Assembly (NCBI GenBank): GCA_026400835.1
Contig: JAPLOA010000067.1
Span: forward strand, 17,545-81,544
DNA: 64,000 nucleotides
Reading direction: 5' to 3'
Source of the DNA: Planctomycetales bacterium
GTDB lineage: Bacteria; Planctomycetota; Planctomycetia; Planctomycetales; Planctomycetaceae
Positions 45,932 to 55,406 of the stretch are shown piece after piece (position 1 is the stretch's first letter; each line of letters opens with the position of its first letter). The notes beneath the pieces were generated by a model. The model was not told the DNA's origin, did no database searches, and worked only from the letters and a program-made list of their open reading frames with translations. The position numbers were made by a program, and so were the translations under genes.

Positions 45932-47104
45932 TCAGCCGGCGGTCGCTTCGAGCACTTGTGAAAACTCGACTTTTAGCTGTTCCAGTGGCTCTAAGCCGAC
46001 AGACACCCGGATCAGTTCGTCCCGAATGCCGATTCCCGCTCGTTGTTCGGCCGTCATAAACCGGTGGGAAGTGGTCGCCGGGTGCGAAATCGTGGTGCGT
46101 GCGTCCGCCAGAGTCGGGGAGAACGGCATCCCTGTCGCCGCTTGCATGAAGCGATTGACGACAGAAAAGCCCTCACCCGACAGTTCCAGAGCCAGAATTC
46201 CGCCGGTGCCGTCTGGATAGAGCCGACTGGCGATAGGCTGACTCGGATGCCCGGGAAGCAGCGGGTGGTGGACTTTTTGGACGGCCGGATGCCGCGAAAG
46301 TTCACGGGCCAGCTCCAATGTTGTCTGGCAGATCTGTTTCATTCGCAGCGGCAATGTTCTCAGACCTCGCTGGCAAAGCCACGACTCAAAAGGGTTCGGG
46401 TTTTGCCCAAAGATGCTGGAGGTCTCGCTCAATTGTCGGATCAGGGATTTCTTGCCCGCGGCGACTCCCAGCATGACATCGCCGTGACCATTCAGATATT
46501 TCGACGCGCTGTGAAAGACAATCGATGCACCCAGGTTCAAGGGACGAATCAACTCGGGAGTCGTGAACGTGCTGTCGACGACCAGAGGAATGCTGTCACT
46601 CAGAGAACCGGCAATCGCTTCGATGTCGGCTACTTGAAGTAACGGATTCGAAACTGTCTCAACAAGGACGAAGCGAGTTTTCTCTGTCAGGAGTTCCTTG
46701 AGCTGCTCAGGCTGATCCGCATCGAAGTAAGAAATCCTCAGCCCAAACTTTTGCTGCATGCGAGACGCCAGTTGCAGCGTCTTCCCATAGAGTGCTCGAG
46801 CCAGGATGACGTGATCTCCGGCTGAAGTCAGAGCCAGAAAGATGCTGCCCGCCGCGCCCATGCCGGAGGCAAACACAGCTCCGGCTTCTGCGTCTTCCAT
46901 GATCGCAATCGATTCTGCTAGAGCTGTATGGTTGGGATTGCTGTCGCGAGTATAAACATCGCCGGTCGCTTTCCCTTCATACAGGGCCTGCAGCACATCC
47001 AGATCCGGGACATCAAAGGCGGTCGTCTGATAAATCGGCGGCGCGCTGGGGCTTGTCACCGATGGGTGAGGATGACCCATGCGAGAGGGATGTTGATGAG
47101 TCAT
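45932..47104 (-). CDS. Trans-sulfuration-type PLP enzyme (cystathionine gamma-synthase/methionine gamma-lyase family)
   Basis: A 390-residue fold-type-I PLP enzyme of the Cys/Met metabolism family. The N-terminal APPIYQTTAFDVPD and the YTRDSNPNHTALAESIA block (residues 51-67) are the family's active-site tyrosine and arginine regions, GMGAAG (81-86) binds the PLP phosphate, and FHSASKYLNGHGDVM contains the Schiff-base Lys202. The C-terminal RVSVGLEPLEQLKVEFSQVL is also typical. It could be a cystathionine gamma-synthase, gamma-lyase, or O-acetylhomoserine sulfhydrylase; the sequence alone does not decide. A damaged near-identical copy of its 5' end lies at 48069-48334. Confidence 0.93.
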   Translation of the reverse strand: MTHQHPSRMGHPHPSVTSPSAPPIYQTTAFDVPDLDVLQALYEGKATGDVYTRDSNPNHTALAESIAIMEDAEAGAVFASGMGAAGSIFLALTSAGDHVILARALYGKTLQLASRMQQKFGLRISYFDADQPEQLKELLTEKTRFVLVETVSNPLLQVADIEAIAGSLSDSIPLVVDSTFTTPELIRPLNLGASIVFHSASKYLNGHGDVMLGVAAGKKSLIRQLSETSSIFGQNPNPFESWLCQRGLRTLPLRMKQICQTTLELARELSRHPAVQKVHHPLLPGHPSQPIASRLYPDGTGGILALELSGEGFSVVNRFMQAATGMPFSPTLADARTTISHPATTSHRFMTAEQRAGIGIRDELIRVSVGLEPLEQLKVEFSQVLEATAG

Positions 47105-47232
47105 GTCGACGGGCTTCCTGATCCCAATGCCGTGGTGGGCCGCAGAGCCGACAAGTTCAAGGCTCTGCCAGACGGATTAAAGCCATTGTGACATCACACC
47201 ACCAGTGAGAGATCATCTCTTGACAGATCTGG

Positions 47233-47817
47233 TCAGTACCCTCGACGTGTTTCCCGCCGTGGAGCATCGAGGGCCGGCTCATCGCGACCGAGCCTTGGAA
47301 GATTACAAAGCAATCCGCCGGTCACCGTGAGACACAAGGCGCCAATTGCATACAGAAGATACGACGTGTAATCATCCACGACTACATGGACGCGAGGATT
47401 GTTCGGCAAGTAGGCCACAATCGCCATCTCCTCGCCCGGTCGCCATTTCGACTGAGTCCCAAATGTACGCGCGATGCCGATGTCGTTCGGTTGACCGCCC
47501 TCGATAAAGAACGATTCGAAGAAATGAAGCGGATTCCCCTGCCCGGCTTCCGGATAGCGATACCTGGTCGTATATCCGCTCATCGAATTCCGGGTTTCAT
47601 CAATGACAGGGACCGCCACGCGCCGCCCTTCACGCAGAACATATTGATCCACACTGGCATTCCAGATTGTCGCTGTTGTCAGAAGCATCATCACCATAAG
47701 AAGAAAATAACTGACCACGCGAGATCTCAGCATGTCACTGATGATGCCTGAGGACATCGGAGTACATACATCGCTCTGTTGTGCAGGAATTGCATGTCGA
47801 TTCATCGATCCAGCCAT
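47233..47817 (-). CDS. DUF3592-type membrane protein
   Basis: A protein of about 194 residues (start 47817, TGGAG 7 bases upstream; the reading frame opens 13 codons earlier). Two membrane segments (VVSYFLLMVMMLLTTATIW and a C-terminal YLLYAIGALCLTVTGGLL) bracket an outside domain with TRYRYPEAGQGN and a conserved VAYLPNNPRVHVVV strand, the pattern of DUF3592 proteins. Function unknown. It is sandwiched between the PLP enzyme and its duplicated fragment on the same strand, so it lies inside the duplication interval. Confidence 0.7.
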   Translation of the reverse strand: MAGSMNRHAIPAQQSDVCTPMSSGIISDMLRSRVVSYFLLMVMMLLTTATIWNASVDQYVLREGRRVAVPVIDETRNSMSGYTTRYRYPEAGQGNPLHFFESFFIEGGQPNDIGIARTFGTQSKWRPGEEMAIVAYLPNNPRVHVVVDDYTSYLLYAIGALCLTVTGGLLCNLPRLGRDEPALDAPRRETRRGY

Positions 47818-48068
47818 GATGGAACTCCATTCTACGCCTGAACCCAGGCTGCCCAAAACTCGCTGCTCTCAAATACATTAGTGTGGCGCGAGCCAGGCTG
47901 TCCGACGCCGCGCAGAGATGCTTTAATGTCTGTCAGGAATGAAATCGAGGAGGACTCCTGTCGCCGCAGTCCAAGCAAGATTTTTCGTTGGCTGACCGGT
48001 GATGGCGATCATGCCAACGGTTCTGTTTGTGCAGTATCAGTGGCATTGGGTGAAAACCCGCAGCTGAT

Positions 48069-48334
48069 AAGATGCTGCCCGCCGCGCCCATGCCGGAGGC
48101 AAACACAGCTCCGGCTTCTGCGTCTTCCATGATCGCAATCGATTCTGCCAGAGCTGTATGGTTGGGATTGCTGTCGCGAGTATAAACATCGCCGGTCGCT
48201 TTCCCTTCATACAGGGCCTGCAGCACATCCAGATCCGGAACATCAAAGGCGGTCGTCTGATAAATCGGCGGCGCGCTGGGGCTTGTCACCGATGGGTGAG
48301 GATGGCCCATGCGAGAAGGGTGTGAATGAGTCTG
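48069..48334 (-). pseudogene. Truncated copy of the PLP-enzyme gene 5' end
   Basis: Positions 48069-48334 match 46839-47104 (the first about 88 codons of the PLP enzyme) with only a handful of differences. At the 5' end one base is missing in the start region, so the true ATG is lost; the frame reopens at an internal Met (MGHPHPSV, 48310) and runs into unrelated sequence after GMGAAGSI. The rest of the gene, including Lys202, is absent. Residual similarity continues past the start codon into the upstream region (GGATTAAAGC near 48400 and 47170), but is much lower there. Confidence 0.92.
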
Positions 48335-48820
48335 TCCTTCTGATCAAAATGCAAGTGCCGCATCGAGAGCGGAAGTTGAAACTGCTCTTTGCCGTGGATT
48401 AAAGCTATTGTGCCCTTGAGTCACCAGCGATTGGTCTGCGACGATCGTTTGACGAAGAATGTCGTTGCGGCAGAATCTGCTGGAGCATGTGGTCCATGCG
48501 CCTTCGCTCTGGAGTAACACGGCAGAAAATGCGTCTCCGTTGGGTCGGACGGCAGAAAACACGCATTTACGCAGCAGAGTGAATCTCCTATTTCTCCCGA
48601 AGCTCAATCTCACCTGTCTCAACTCATTTCTTTCGCCCTCTCTCTTTCTGCTGACACGACTTGCCGCACGGGATTTCTTGACCCTTTGTGCCGCCTCAAC
48701 GTGTGCCGGCCCAGCAATTCTTTCTGAGAGCGCAGGATCGGTGACGTCTCGTCACGGAGGTCTTGCATGTCGATGTTCTCACCTGCGCTGCGATGTTGCG
48801 CTGTGATTCTGGTCTTCTTG
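48335..48820. other. 486-base intergenic region, diverged duplication flank
   Basis: The first about 100 bases (48335-48440) are a diverged copy of the PLP-enzyme upstream region. The rest has no convincing gene or repeat; short frames are not protein-like. Confidence 0.5.
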
Positions 48821-50500
48821 TCATTGCCTGGATGCTCGTGATTGTTTTTGATATCTCCGCGCCAGCAGAAAGAAAACGATCGCCCACAGACCGCCGAACA
48901 GGACAATGCTCAGTTGCGGAATCGCCGTTAGTAAAACAGCCAATATTGCGAACAGCCCACCGATCAGGTAGCAGCCGCCCCAAAGATGACCTCCGAGGAC
49001 CAGAAGAATGACGCTGCTGACGAGGCTCATGATCGCATACAGATTTAGTTCCGGACCGCTACCGATTCTGACCATGATCTCCATTGCAACATAAGTGAGT
49101 ATGTAGCCGATCCACAGGCTCCAGATCGTTCGCTCAACCGGGTTCTGCGGCGTCAGGATTCCATCTCGAGCACGCCAGATGACACCCAGCAGCAGTGAGT
49201 ACTTTCCTGCATTAATCAGTGTTGCCTGAGTCGGAGTCAAAGGGACGAACTGCAGCACCACATGGAATACCAGAACGACAGCGGACACCACGTACAGCGC
49301 GCGACTCCAGCCTTCCAGAAATTCGCTGTTGCGTGAGCTGGCCAATACGCGGCCCAGATATCCCACAAGATTGATCGACGCCGCGCTGACGGATTCACCT
49401 TTCAGAAAATGTTCGAGGTCTCGCTTAAGTTCATCTGCTGTCGCGTAACGATCTGTGGGATTCTTCTCGAGACACTTCAGAATGATCGACTCGAGGTCCG
49501 GATGGACGGCTCGATTTAAGAGCCGAGGAGGCGCCGGGGCATCGTGGACCACCTGCTGCAAAGTCGCCACGGTGGAGTTGGCTCGAAACGGCGGACGGCC
49601 TGTCAGCATGCAATACATCACCGCGCCCAGCGAGTAGATGTCAGTCTCAGGACCAACACTCGCATTTCTGCCGCTGGCCTGTTCCGGCGACATGTACCCG
49701 GGAGTGCCGAAAATCTGTCCGTCTGCGGTCAGCTGAGTTTCATTGTCGTCCTGGCTTCGCGACAGCCCAAAGTCTGTGATGTGAGGATTGCTGTTTTCGT
49801 CAAGCAGAATATTGGCCGGCTTCAGATCACGATGAATCACTCCTTTCCCGTGGGCAAAGTGAATCGCGTCGACGATTCGAATGGCAAGTTGAGCTGTTGT
49901 GGAACTGTCAAACAGTTCGAACTCAATCCTGCGTGCCAGATCGGTTCCCTCAACCAGAGCCATGGCAAACCATGTTTGGCCCTGCAGTGGTCCGGGATGA
50001 TCGACAACGCCGACGTCATAAACGGGAACAATTCCCGGATGATTCAGCCGGGCAGCGGCGGCAGCTTCCCGTCTAAATCGTCGCTCGGCCTCTTCCGACG
50101 CAAATGCACCAGCCAGCAGCATCTTGATCGCGACGGTGCGACGCAGAGTTGGGTGACGAGCTTTGAAGACAACACCCATCCCGCCTCGATCAATTTCCTC
50201 AAGCAGTTCATACTCTCCGACTTTCTGCAGAGACGTAGTAATGGCCGGGGCCGATCCAGCCGATTGCGATACTCCCGTGAGAAAAGTTCTCTGGTACGCC
50301 TCTGAATTCGTCTGCGATCGTTCTCGAAACTGCTGATCGATGGCAATAAATTCCAGTAGTTCACTTCGATGGGCGGGGTAGCGTTCGGCGAGGGCCTCTG
50401 CGTCCACTGAGATTCCCGCTTCAACATCCTGCAGGTATTCGGCAAGGACCTCTTCAAGTTCTCGAAAGAGTTGCGGCTGAGAGTGATTCGGAGTACTCAT
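48821..50500 (-). CDS. Ser/Thr protein kinase with multi-pass membrane C-terminus
   Basis: From the ATG at 50500 the protein has about 559 residues: an N-terminal region with a helical PAHRSELLEFIAIDQQFRE planctomycete lead, then a full kinase domain (about 95-370: IDRGGMGVVFKA, Lys126 in VAIKML, HRDLKPANILL 223-233, TDFGLS 242-247, GTPGYMSPEQAS). The C-terminus has about five or six membrane segments instead of a soluble sensor. Its ATG overlaps the stop of the ECF sigma-factor gene by four bases (TCAT at 50497-50500 on the plus strand), so the two are translationally coupled. The kinase probably controls that sigma factor in place of a classical anti-sigma factor. Confidence 0.93.
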   Translation of the reverse strand: MSTPNHSQPQLFRELEEVLAEYLQDVEAGISVDAEALAERYPAHRSELLEFIAIDQQFRERSQTNSEAYQRTFLTGVSQSAGSAPAITTSLQKVGEYELLEEIDRGGMGVVFKARHPTLRRTVAIKMLLAGAFASEEAERRFRREAAAAARLNHPGIVPVYDVGVVDHPGPLQGQTWFAMALVEGTDLARRIEFELFDSSTTAQLAIRIVDAIHFAHGKGVIHRDLKPANILLDENSNPHITDFGLSRSQDDNETQLTADGQIFGTPGYMSPEQASGRNASVGPETDIYSLGAVMYCMLTGRPPFRANSTVATLQQVVHDAPAPPRLLNRAVHPDLESIILKCLEKNPTDRYATADELKRDLEHFLKGESVSAASINLVGYLGRVLASSRNSEFLEGWSRALYVVSAVVLVFHVVLQFVPLTPTQATLINAGKYSLLLGVIWRARDGILTPQNPVERTIWSLWIGYILTYVAMEIMVRIGSGPELNLYAIMSLVSSVILLVLGGHLWGGCYLIGGLFAILAVLLTAIPQLSIVLFGGLWAIVFFLLARRYQKQSRASRQ

Positions 50501-51057
50501 GGAACGATTTTTTCCTCGGCTTTTTCCCGCAGTGTCGCAAGGCCTCGTTGAAGCAGACCTGCGACAGCAGCCGGAGACTTTCCGAGCGCCTCGGCGACCT
50601 GTTTCAAAGGGAGCTGTTGCCAATAGTGCAGCACAATCGCATCTCGTTGAGCATCCGGAAGTTCTTCCACAAGGTCAGCGACATTTCTGGCAACTTCTTC
50701 CTGATGCATGACGACAGACGGTGTCTTCAACGGTGAGATCAGAGCGTTGGCAAGAAACAGCGAAGACTGATCAAGTTGCTGCTGAATGTTGTGTTCTTTA
50801 AAGACATCGCGAACCCCACGGTGTTGATCGCGGACGGCATGGGCCACCACACCCGCCAGAATCGTACGGAGCCACGCCATCAATTCCGCATCACTGTTAC
50901 CTCGAAAGTCATCCGCAGCCTGATGAGCCTGAAGCATCGACTGCTGGACGATGTCCGAAGGATCCAGTCGAGCACGGAGGTGTGTTGGCAACTGCGTTCG
51001 TGCAAGGAACCGCAGGTAGTTTCGATAACGCTCGAATTGTTGCTCGCTGATTTTCAT
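50497..51057 (-). CDS. ECF-type RNA polymerase sigma factor (planctomycete type)
   Basis: A 186-residue ECF sigma factor. Region 2 runs about 8-80 (YRNYLRFLARTQLPTHLRAR, PSDIVQQSMLQAHQAADDFRG and ELMAWLRTIL). Region 4 covers about 125-180 (LVEELPDAQRDAIVLHYWQQ then LPLKQVAEALGKSPAAVAGL as the helix-turn-helix). The DIVQ(Q/E)(S/T) motif and long linker are typical of planctomycete ECF factors paired with protein kinases. There is no anti-sigma-factor gene; the downstream gene is the kinase, with which it overlaps. Confidence 0.93.
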   Translation of the reverse strand: MKISEQQFERYRNYLRFLARTQLPTHLRARLDPSDIVQQSMLQAHQAADDFRGNSDAELMAWLRTILAGVVAHAVRDQHRGVRDVFKEHNIQQQLDQSSLFLANALISPLKTPSVVMHQEEVARNVADLVEELPDAQRDAIVLHYWQQLPLKQVAEALGKSPAAVAGLLQRGLATLREKAEEKIVP

Positions 51058-51175
51058 CAGAGTCGATCCGACGATGGGCAGAAACAGAACTGCCGCGAAT
51101 AGTAGTCAGATTGAAGCTGTTTGGGGATTCCGGCGTACGGTGTTTGTCCAGAGCTTCTTGTGTTGGTGGCAGTTG

Positions 51176-51320
51176 TCAGGAACAGCCCAGAAGTAAGTTC
51201 CGCCTGTCCCAACCCGAAGCGTCAGCGAGGGATCGAGTTGTTGTGCAAAATCCCTCACTGACGTTTCGGGTTGGGATTTCAAGGCAAGGAAACATCTGGA
51301 ATTCAATATGAGACCGTTCC
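51176..51320. repeat. Intact AACCCG...GAGGGAT palindromic element
   Basis: The cleanest copy of the family. GGAACAGCCCAGAAGTAAGTTCC-like border, then left arm CCCAACCCGAAGCGTCAGCG (51208), 15-base spacer and right arm ending CGTTTCGGGTTGGG (51275), then a right border ...AGACCGTTCCTTAGCG. The borders match those at 5696-5940. It separates the sigma-factor gene promoter from the MFS transporter gene end. Confidence 0.88.
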
Positions 51321-51342
51321 TTAGCGGCGAGGCGGAAAAAAT

Positions 51343-52659
51343 CTACGCGGTGACGGTCCTGCGTCGCAGGTTTCGGGCTTCCCGTTGCATAAAGAAGAAG
51401 GTGGTGAAAAGCGACCAGAGGCATACTGCCGCCAGCACAAACAGAAACGTGCTCCATCCGGAATTCTGTGCGATCCCGCCGCCAAAGTAGTAGAACGCCG
51501 CCGTTGCCGCAAAACCCATCGCATCAAGGATTGCCACAAGGAATCCGGAATGTGGTCCACCGAAGTCGATCGAAAACACACTGGCAGGGATGTAGTAGCA
51601 TGGAGACAGACAGAGCCCGAACAGGAACAGCAACATCAGAGAAACGAGCATGGCGGTCGTGCCTGTGAGATGCCATTGCGGCAGCGTGGCGAAGACCAGC
51701 AAACAGCAGATCGCTGTCAACAGTAATCCCGCCATCACCCAGGCCATCGTCTTGCGGTCAAGCCGGTCAAACACGAACCCGCCGATCAAAACGGAGATCA
51801 AACTTCCCAGAGGAAACGCCGAGGCCGCTCGGGAAGCTTGTGCGGTGTCGAGTGCTAATGTGTCCTGCAGATACATCGGAACCATGAGCAGAAAATCCCA
51901 CAGAATGGTGAGTCCCATCAAGCTGCCAGAAATCAACCAGAATCGCAGGCTCGCGAAAAAGTGTGGCAGAGTCTGAAGGAGCGTATGGCCATCAAAGGCA
52001 TGGGAGGCTTTGGCTGCGACTGGCGGGGTGATTGTTGCTGGTGCCGCTGAATCGTCATCTGGAATTCCCTCTTCGGGTTTGTCTTTCATGGCGATCGCAT
52101 AGAACACGGCGATTCCCATTCCCGCTGTGGACGCGATCCACAGCATCCCGCGCCAGGAGATCCACGCAAGCAGCGAACCCAGAACAAACGTGGCCGTCAG
52201 TGTGCCGACTCGGGAACTGGTGGAAAGAATTCCCCAGACTCGACCGTACTGACTGGGGGCCACCCAGTTGACAATGATCTTTGTCATCGAGGGCCATCCG
52301 GCCGCCTGAGCCATCAGCGTTACAAAGAACGTTGCCTGGAACATGATGAGTGAAGACGACATCGCAAAGAGTCCGACAAACAACGATGCCACGAATAAGG
52401 CGATCGTAAATGTCCGCTTGCCGCCGAACTTATCAGCGGCCCAGCCACACAGAAACTTTCCCGTGAGTGCTCCACATGTGCCGGCCGCCAGGACCTTGCC
52501 CCAGTTTTCCAGATCGATTCCCAGCGACACGTCTTCACGAATCGACGTCCCGGCGACTGTGGGAATCATGCGCAGGACCATCGACATGGCGTAGCCAATG
52601 TACATGGTGCCGATCGTGGTGACCTGCTGACGGCGATAGCTGGAGACACTGGTATTCAT
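51343..52659 (-). CDS. Major facilitator superfamily transporter
   Basis: A 438-residue protein with about 12 membrane segments. The GWAADKFGGKRT loop between helices 2 and 3 is the MFS signature (GxxxDRxGxR type), repeated weakly as GGFVFDRLDRKT in the second half. The order and the residues near helix 1 (MYIGYAMSMVLRMIPTVAG) resemble the organophosphate:phosphate antiporter branch (GlpT/UhpC-like), but substrate residues cannot be assigned. A 40-residue acidic central loop (KDKPEEGIPDDDSAAPATI...) separates the halves. AGGA lies 10 bases upstream of the ATG. Confidence 0.9.
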   Translation of the reverse strand: MNTSVSSYRRQQVTTIGTMYIGYAMSMVLRMIPTVAGTSIREDVSLGIDLENWGKVLAAGTCGALTGKFLCGWAADKFGGKRTFTIALFVASLFVGLFAMSSSLIMFQATFFVTLMAQAAGWPSMTKIIVNWVAPSQYGRVWGILSTSSRVGTLTATFVLGSLLAWISWRGMLWIASTAGMGIAVFYAIAMKDKPEEGIPDDDSAAPATITPPVAAKASHAFDGHTLLQTLPHFFASLRFWLISGSLMGLTILWDFLLMVPMYLQDTLALDTAQASRAASAFPLGSLISVLIGGFVFDRLDRKTMAWVMAGLLLTAICCLLVFATLPQWHLTGTTAMLVSLMLLFLFGLCLSPCYYIPASVFSIDFGGPHSGFLVAILDAMGFAATAAFYYFGGGIAQNSGWSTFLFVLAAVCLWSLFTTFFFMQREARNLRRRTVTA

Positions 52660-52686
52660 GGAAATGGGTTCCTGGTTTGCGAATCG

Positions 52687-52735
52687 CGTCGACGGAGCGA
52701 CGGGTGTACTGTAAGCCCGTCGCTCCGCCGACGGG
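52687..52735. repeat. CGTCGACGGAGCGACGGGTG palindrome
   Basis: About 22-base arms around a short loop; same family as the element at 29662 (shared GGAGCGACGGG...CCCGTC.CTCCGCCGACGG). It is placed between two minus-strand genes, upstream of the MFS transporter gene. Confidence 0.83.
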
Positions 52736-52755
52736 ATTGCATGATCTCACACGCT

Positions 52756-53994
52756 CTACAACGTTCGCTTCGAGTACATCGAACAATCTGCGGCTGTCGC
52801 TTCGAGCAGCTGTTTCAGTTGCAGCTCTACAGATTGCAGCAACGCATCAGCCTTCGAGCTGCGATCGCGTTTGGGATTCACCTCAATCGGTTCACCAACC
52901 TGAATGATGGCTTTCATTGGCCCGTGAACGGTCTCATCACCGTTCAGGTGTTCGTTGAATCGTTCGACGGTTTCCAGAATCCGCTCGGCCGTCGGTTTCG
53001 ACGCCACATAACGGGCGGGATAAAGACTGAGTGATTGAGCAAAGCCTGCTGTTTCCAGATGTTTCCAGCGTCGATCGAGTTCTGCCCTATCCAGGTTGCC
53101 ATCAATCATGGCTGGCAGGATTGCGCGGCGGAGTTCTTTCACTCGCAGTATCACGGCTCCTTCTTTTGCACTGCCCAGCCATTCCTTTTCGAGTGGAGCC
53201 AGCAGATGATCAATCAAGCGGGCTAGTCGCTGCTCCAGATCGCCGCTATGAGACTGGCCAAGATATTCCTGCTCCTTCAGTGAAAGCAGAGCATTGCCGA
53301 CTCGATAAATTCGTTCGACCAGACACTGCCCTTCCTGAGTTTTCCACGACAACCGCTTTTCGATGCTGCTGAGCATTGCTCCGGCTGTTGATTCAATATC
53401 GCCCTGATAGACATAACGAATTGCGACGGGAACGGTGAAAACTTTGCGTGGGGCTGAAGAGGCCTCCGCTGTGATTTTCTCCAGCTTTGCAGCGGCCGAG
53501 CGAGCGATGAACGAGACACCTTCCTGAAGTTCGTTCAGGTGGTCGTTGGCCTGACTGAGCGCGCCTTCAGGAAACAGAACCAGTGGTCGCCGACCTTCGA
53601 CCAGAATATCGATACCTTTCTGGACAGCCTGCCGATCGATCCCTTCTCGATAGACGCTGAAAGCGCCCAGTCGTCTCAGCAGCCAGGCAAGCAATCGGCT
53701 GCCTCGAAACAGATGAGAGCTGGCCATGACAAAGAAGGGCTGCTTCAATTTTCGAGACAGGCTCTGCAGGACAATCGCGTCCGACATGCGGCAATGATTG
53801 GGAGCCAGCACGATTCCATGTCCGGACGCCAGCAGCTTTCCTATCGCATCATCGCCCCGCACTTCGATTTCCGTGATGCCGTGCTTGCGTCTCAGAAAAT
53901 GCGGCATCAATCGCCCGAGCAAGCGAGGCCACAGTTTTCCTTCGTGTGGCGGAACAAACTGGTACTTTGAGTCAGCGACAAGGACAGATGTCAT
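52756..53994 (-). CDS. PlsC-like 1-acylglycerol-phosphate acyltransferase
   Basis: A 412-residue protein. The acyltransferase domain has the catalytic HX4D motif in NHCRMSD (His67, Asp72) and the substrate-binding FPEG (141-144), followed by GVSFIARSAAAKLE. These motifs define glycerophospholipid acyltransferases that make phosphatidate. The C-terminal 200 residues are an unrecognised helical domain, making the protein about 160 residues longer than standard PlsC. AGGA lies 10 bases before the ATG. It lies between the MFS transporter and the cytochrome locus. Confidence 0.86.
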   Translation of the reverse strand: MTSVLVADSKYQFVPPHEGKLWPRLLGRLMPHFLRRKHGITEIEVRGDDAIGKLLASGHGIVLAPNHCRMSDAIVLQSLSRKLKQPFFVMASSHLFRGSRLLAWLLRRLGAFSVYREGIDRQAVQKGIDILVEGRRPLVLFPEGALSQANDHLNELQEGVSFIARSAAAKLEKITAEASSAPRKVFTVPVAIRYVYQGDIESTAGAMLSSIEKRLSWKTQEGQCLVERIYRVGNALLSLKEQEYLGQSHSGDLEQRLARLIDHLLAPLEKEWLGSAKEGAVILRVKELRRAILPAMIDGNLDRAELDRRWKHLETAGFAQSLSLYPARYVASKPTAERILETVERFNEHLNGDETVHGPMKAIIQVGEPIEVNPKRDRSSKADALLQSVELQLKQLLEATAADCSMYSKRTL

Positions 53995-54195
53995 GACGGC
54001 AATTCCTCAACAAGACAACCCGATCGCGACACTTTTGTGCCGCCTCTGTCGAGAAAGAGCCCACTCCGTTCACAGCGCAGCGCGGGATTTCGATGTTTTT
54101 CCGAAATCGATGAAAACACGGGAAAAACGAGATACCGCTGGATCATTAAAGCGAACGCTGTAATGCAGAGAAGGTGCCCGTCGAGCCGCTTCGCA

Positions 54196-55368
54196 TTACG
54201 GTTTTGGGTTGGGGGCGGGATCACTTGCAGCAGGCAAGTCTGAAGCCTTCCGGACTCGAATCCAGTGGTCTGTCAGCTTCAGATTGTCAGTGACGTTAAC
54301 GGTCGGCATGTGGCACTTCAGGCATTCGCTGGAGGTGACGGCCGATGTGCACTCAGAGACCTGATGTTTTTCGGGGCCATGACACTGCAGACATTTATCG
54401 ATGTAGAACTCTTTGGATTTCTCTGCGGGCTTGTGTGGATCGTGACAAGTCAGGCAGTCCATACGAAAGGAATGCGGACCTTCTGGAGCGGAGTCCTGTT
54501 TAAGAAAGCAGGCACTCATGGCCAGACCGACCGGTGCAAAACGAACCAGGACGGATCGTTCTGGCGAAAGCTCCGAGGCCGTTAACTGATCAGCTCTGCG
54601 GTGGCATTCGCCGCAGCGATTGATCGACTCCAATGGTGACAACTTCGACCATTTTTCAATTGAGGGTTCCGCGCCTTGTTCCATCTCGGCGATATGCTTT
54701 TCTCCGCCGGGGTGACATCTGTCGCACGACACGCCTTTGATGATATCCTGTTGACGAATTCGGCCGTCATCATGAGGCAGTTGTGTCACATGACACCCAA
54801 AGCATTCCATTGTTGTTTCATGATCAATGGGTTCGCCCAATGAGCGTATTCCGGGCGTACCTGTCAGATCGGCTCCGGGTGTGGCTCCCAGAACATCCGG
54901 AGGAAACCAGGAAACGCTGCCCTCAACCAACTCTGTAGCGCCATCCGGATTGGTCAGAAGGCTGACCGGCGTCATGGCATGCTGGCCTGATCCAAACATC
55001 CATTCAATTCGTAATGATTCGGGGTAAGTATCCGAAGTCATCCATAGTTGTTTGTCTCTTTCTTCAAACGAAATCAACGGCCCATTTTCTGCGATCCGAA
55101 AGCTTCGCCCTGCAAATCGACCAAGAACCAACGGGTCACTTGCTTCAATCAGCGTTTGAGTATGCGGCGCGTCTTTAAACTCCTCGCAAACATCCTGATG
55201 GCATGACGCACAACGGTTCATCAGCGGCGGTTGTTGACTGGAGACACGCACCGCAAACTCAGAGACAGAGGCAGGCTTCTGAACAGACCAGGATTGCAGG
55301 CACCAGATTCCGACAAGAGCGAAACCCAGGAACGCAATCAGTCGAATCATGGTGTGTCTGCCTGGCAT
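54196..55368 (-). CDS. Seven-heme c-type cytochrome, membrane-anchored or exported (paralogue A)
   Basis: About 390 residues from ATG 55368 (AGGA upstream; the frame also opens with TTG at 55410, overlapping the upstream stop). A hydrophobic N-terminus (MIRLIAFLGFALVGIWCL) is followed by seven CXXCH motifs: CASCH, CFGCH, CDRCH, CGECH, CLTCH, CLQCH and CLKCH. The sequence FGSGQHAMT and the terminal CHMPTV...LTDHWIRVRK are also present in the paralogue at 60834. This pattern belongs to the cytochrome c554-like multiheme proteins, periplasmic electron carriers. It is probably co-transcribed with the upstream membrane/TPR gene (38-base gap). Confidence 0.93.
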   Translation of the reverse strand: MPGRHTMIRLIAFLGFALVGIWCLQSWSVQKPASVSEFAVRVSSQQPPLMNRCASCHQDVCEEFKDAPHTQTLIEASDPLVLGRFAGRSFRIAENGPLISFEERDKQLWMTSDTYPESLRIEWMFGSGQHAMTPVSLLTNPDGATELVEGSVSWFPPDVLGATPGADLTGTPGIRSLGEPIDHETTMECFGCHVTQLPHDDGRIRQQDIIKGVSCDRCHPGGEKHIAEMEQGAEPSIEKWSKLSPLESINRCGECHRRADQLTASELSPERSVLVRFAPVGLAMSACFLKQDSAPEGPHSFRMDCLTCHDPHKPAEKSKEFYIDKCLQCHGPEKHQVSECTSAVTSSECLKCHMPTVNVTDNLKLTDHWIRVRKASDLPAASDPAPNPKP

Positions 55369-55406
55369 AGTGAAATCCTGAAACTCTGCGTCGAAGGAGG
55401 GCTGTG

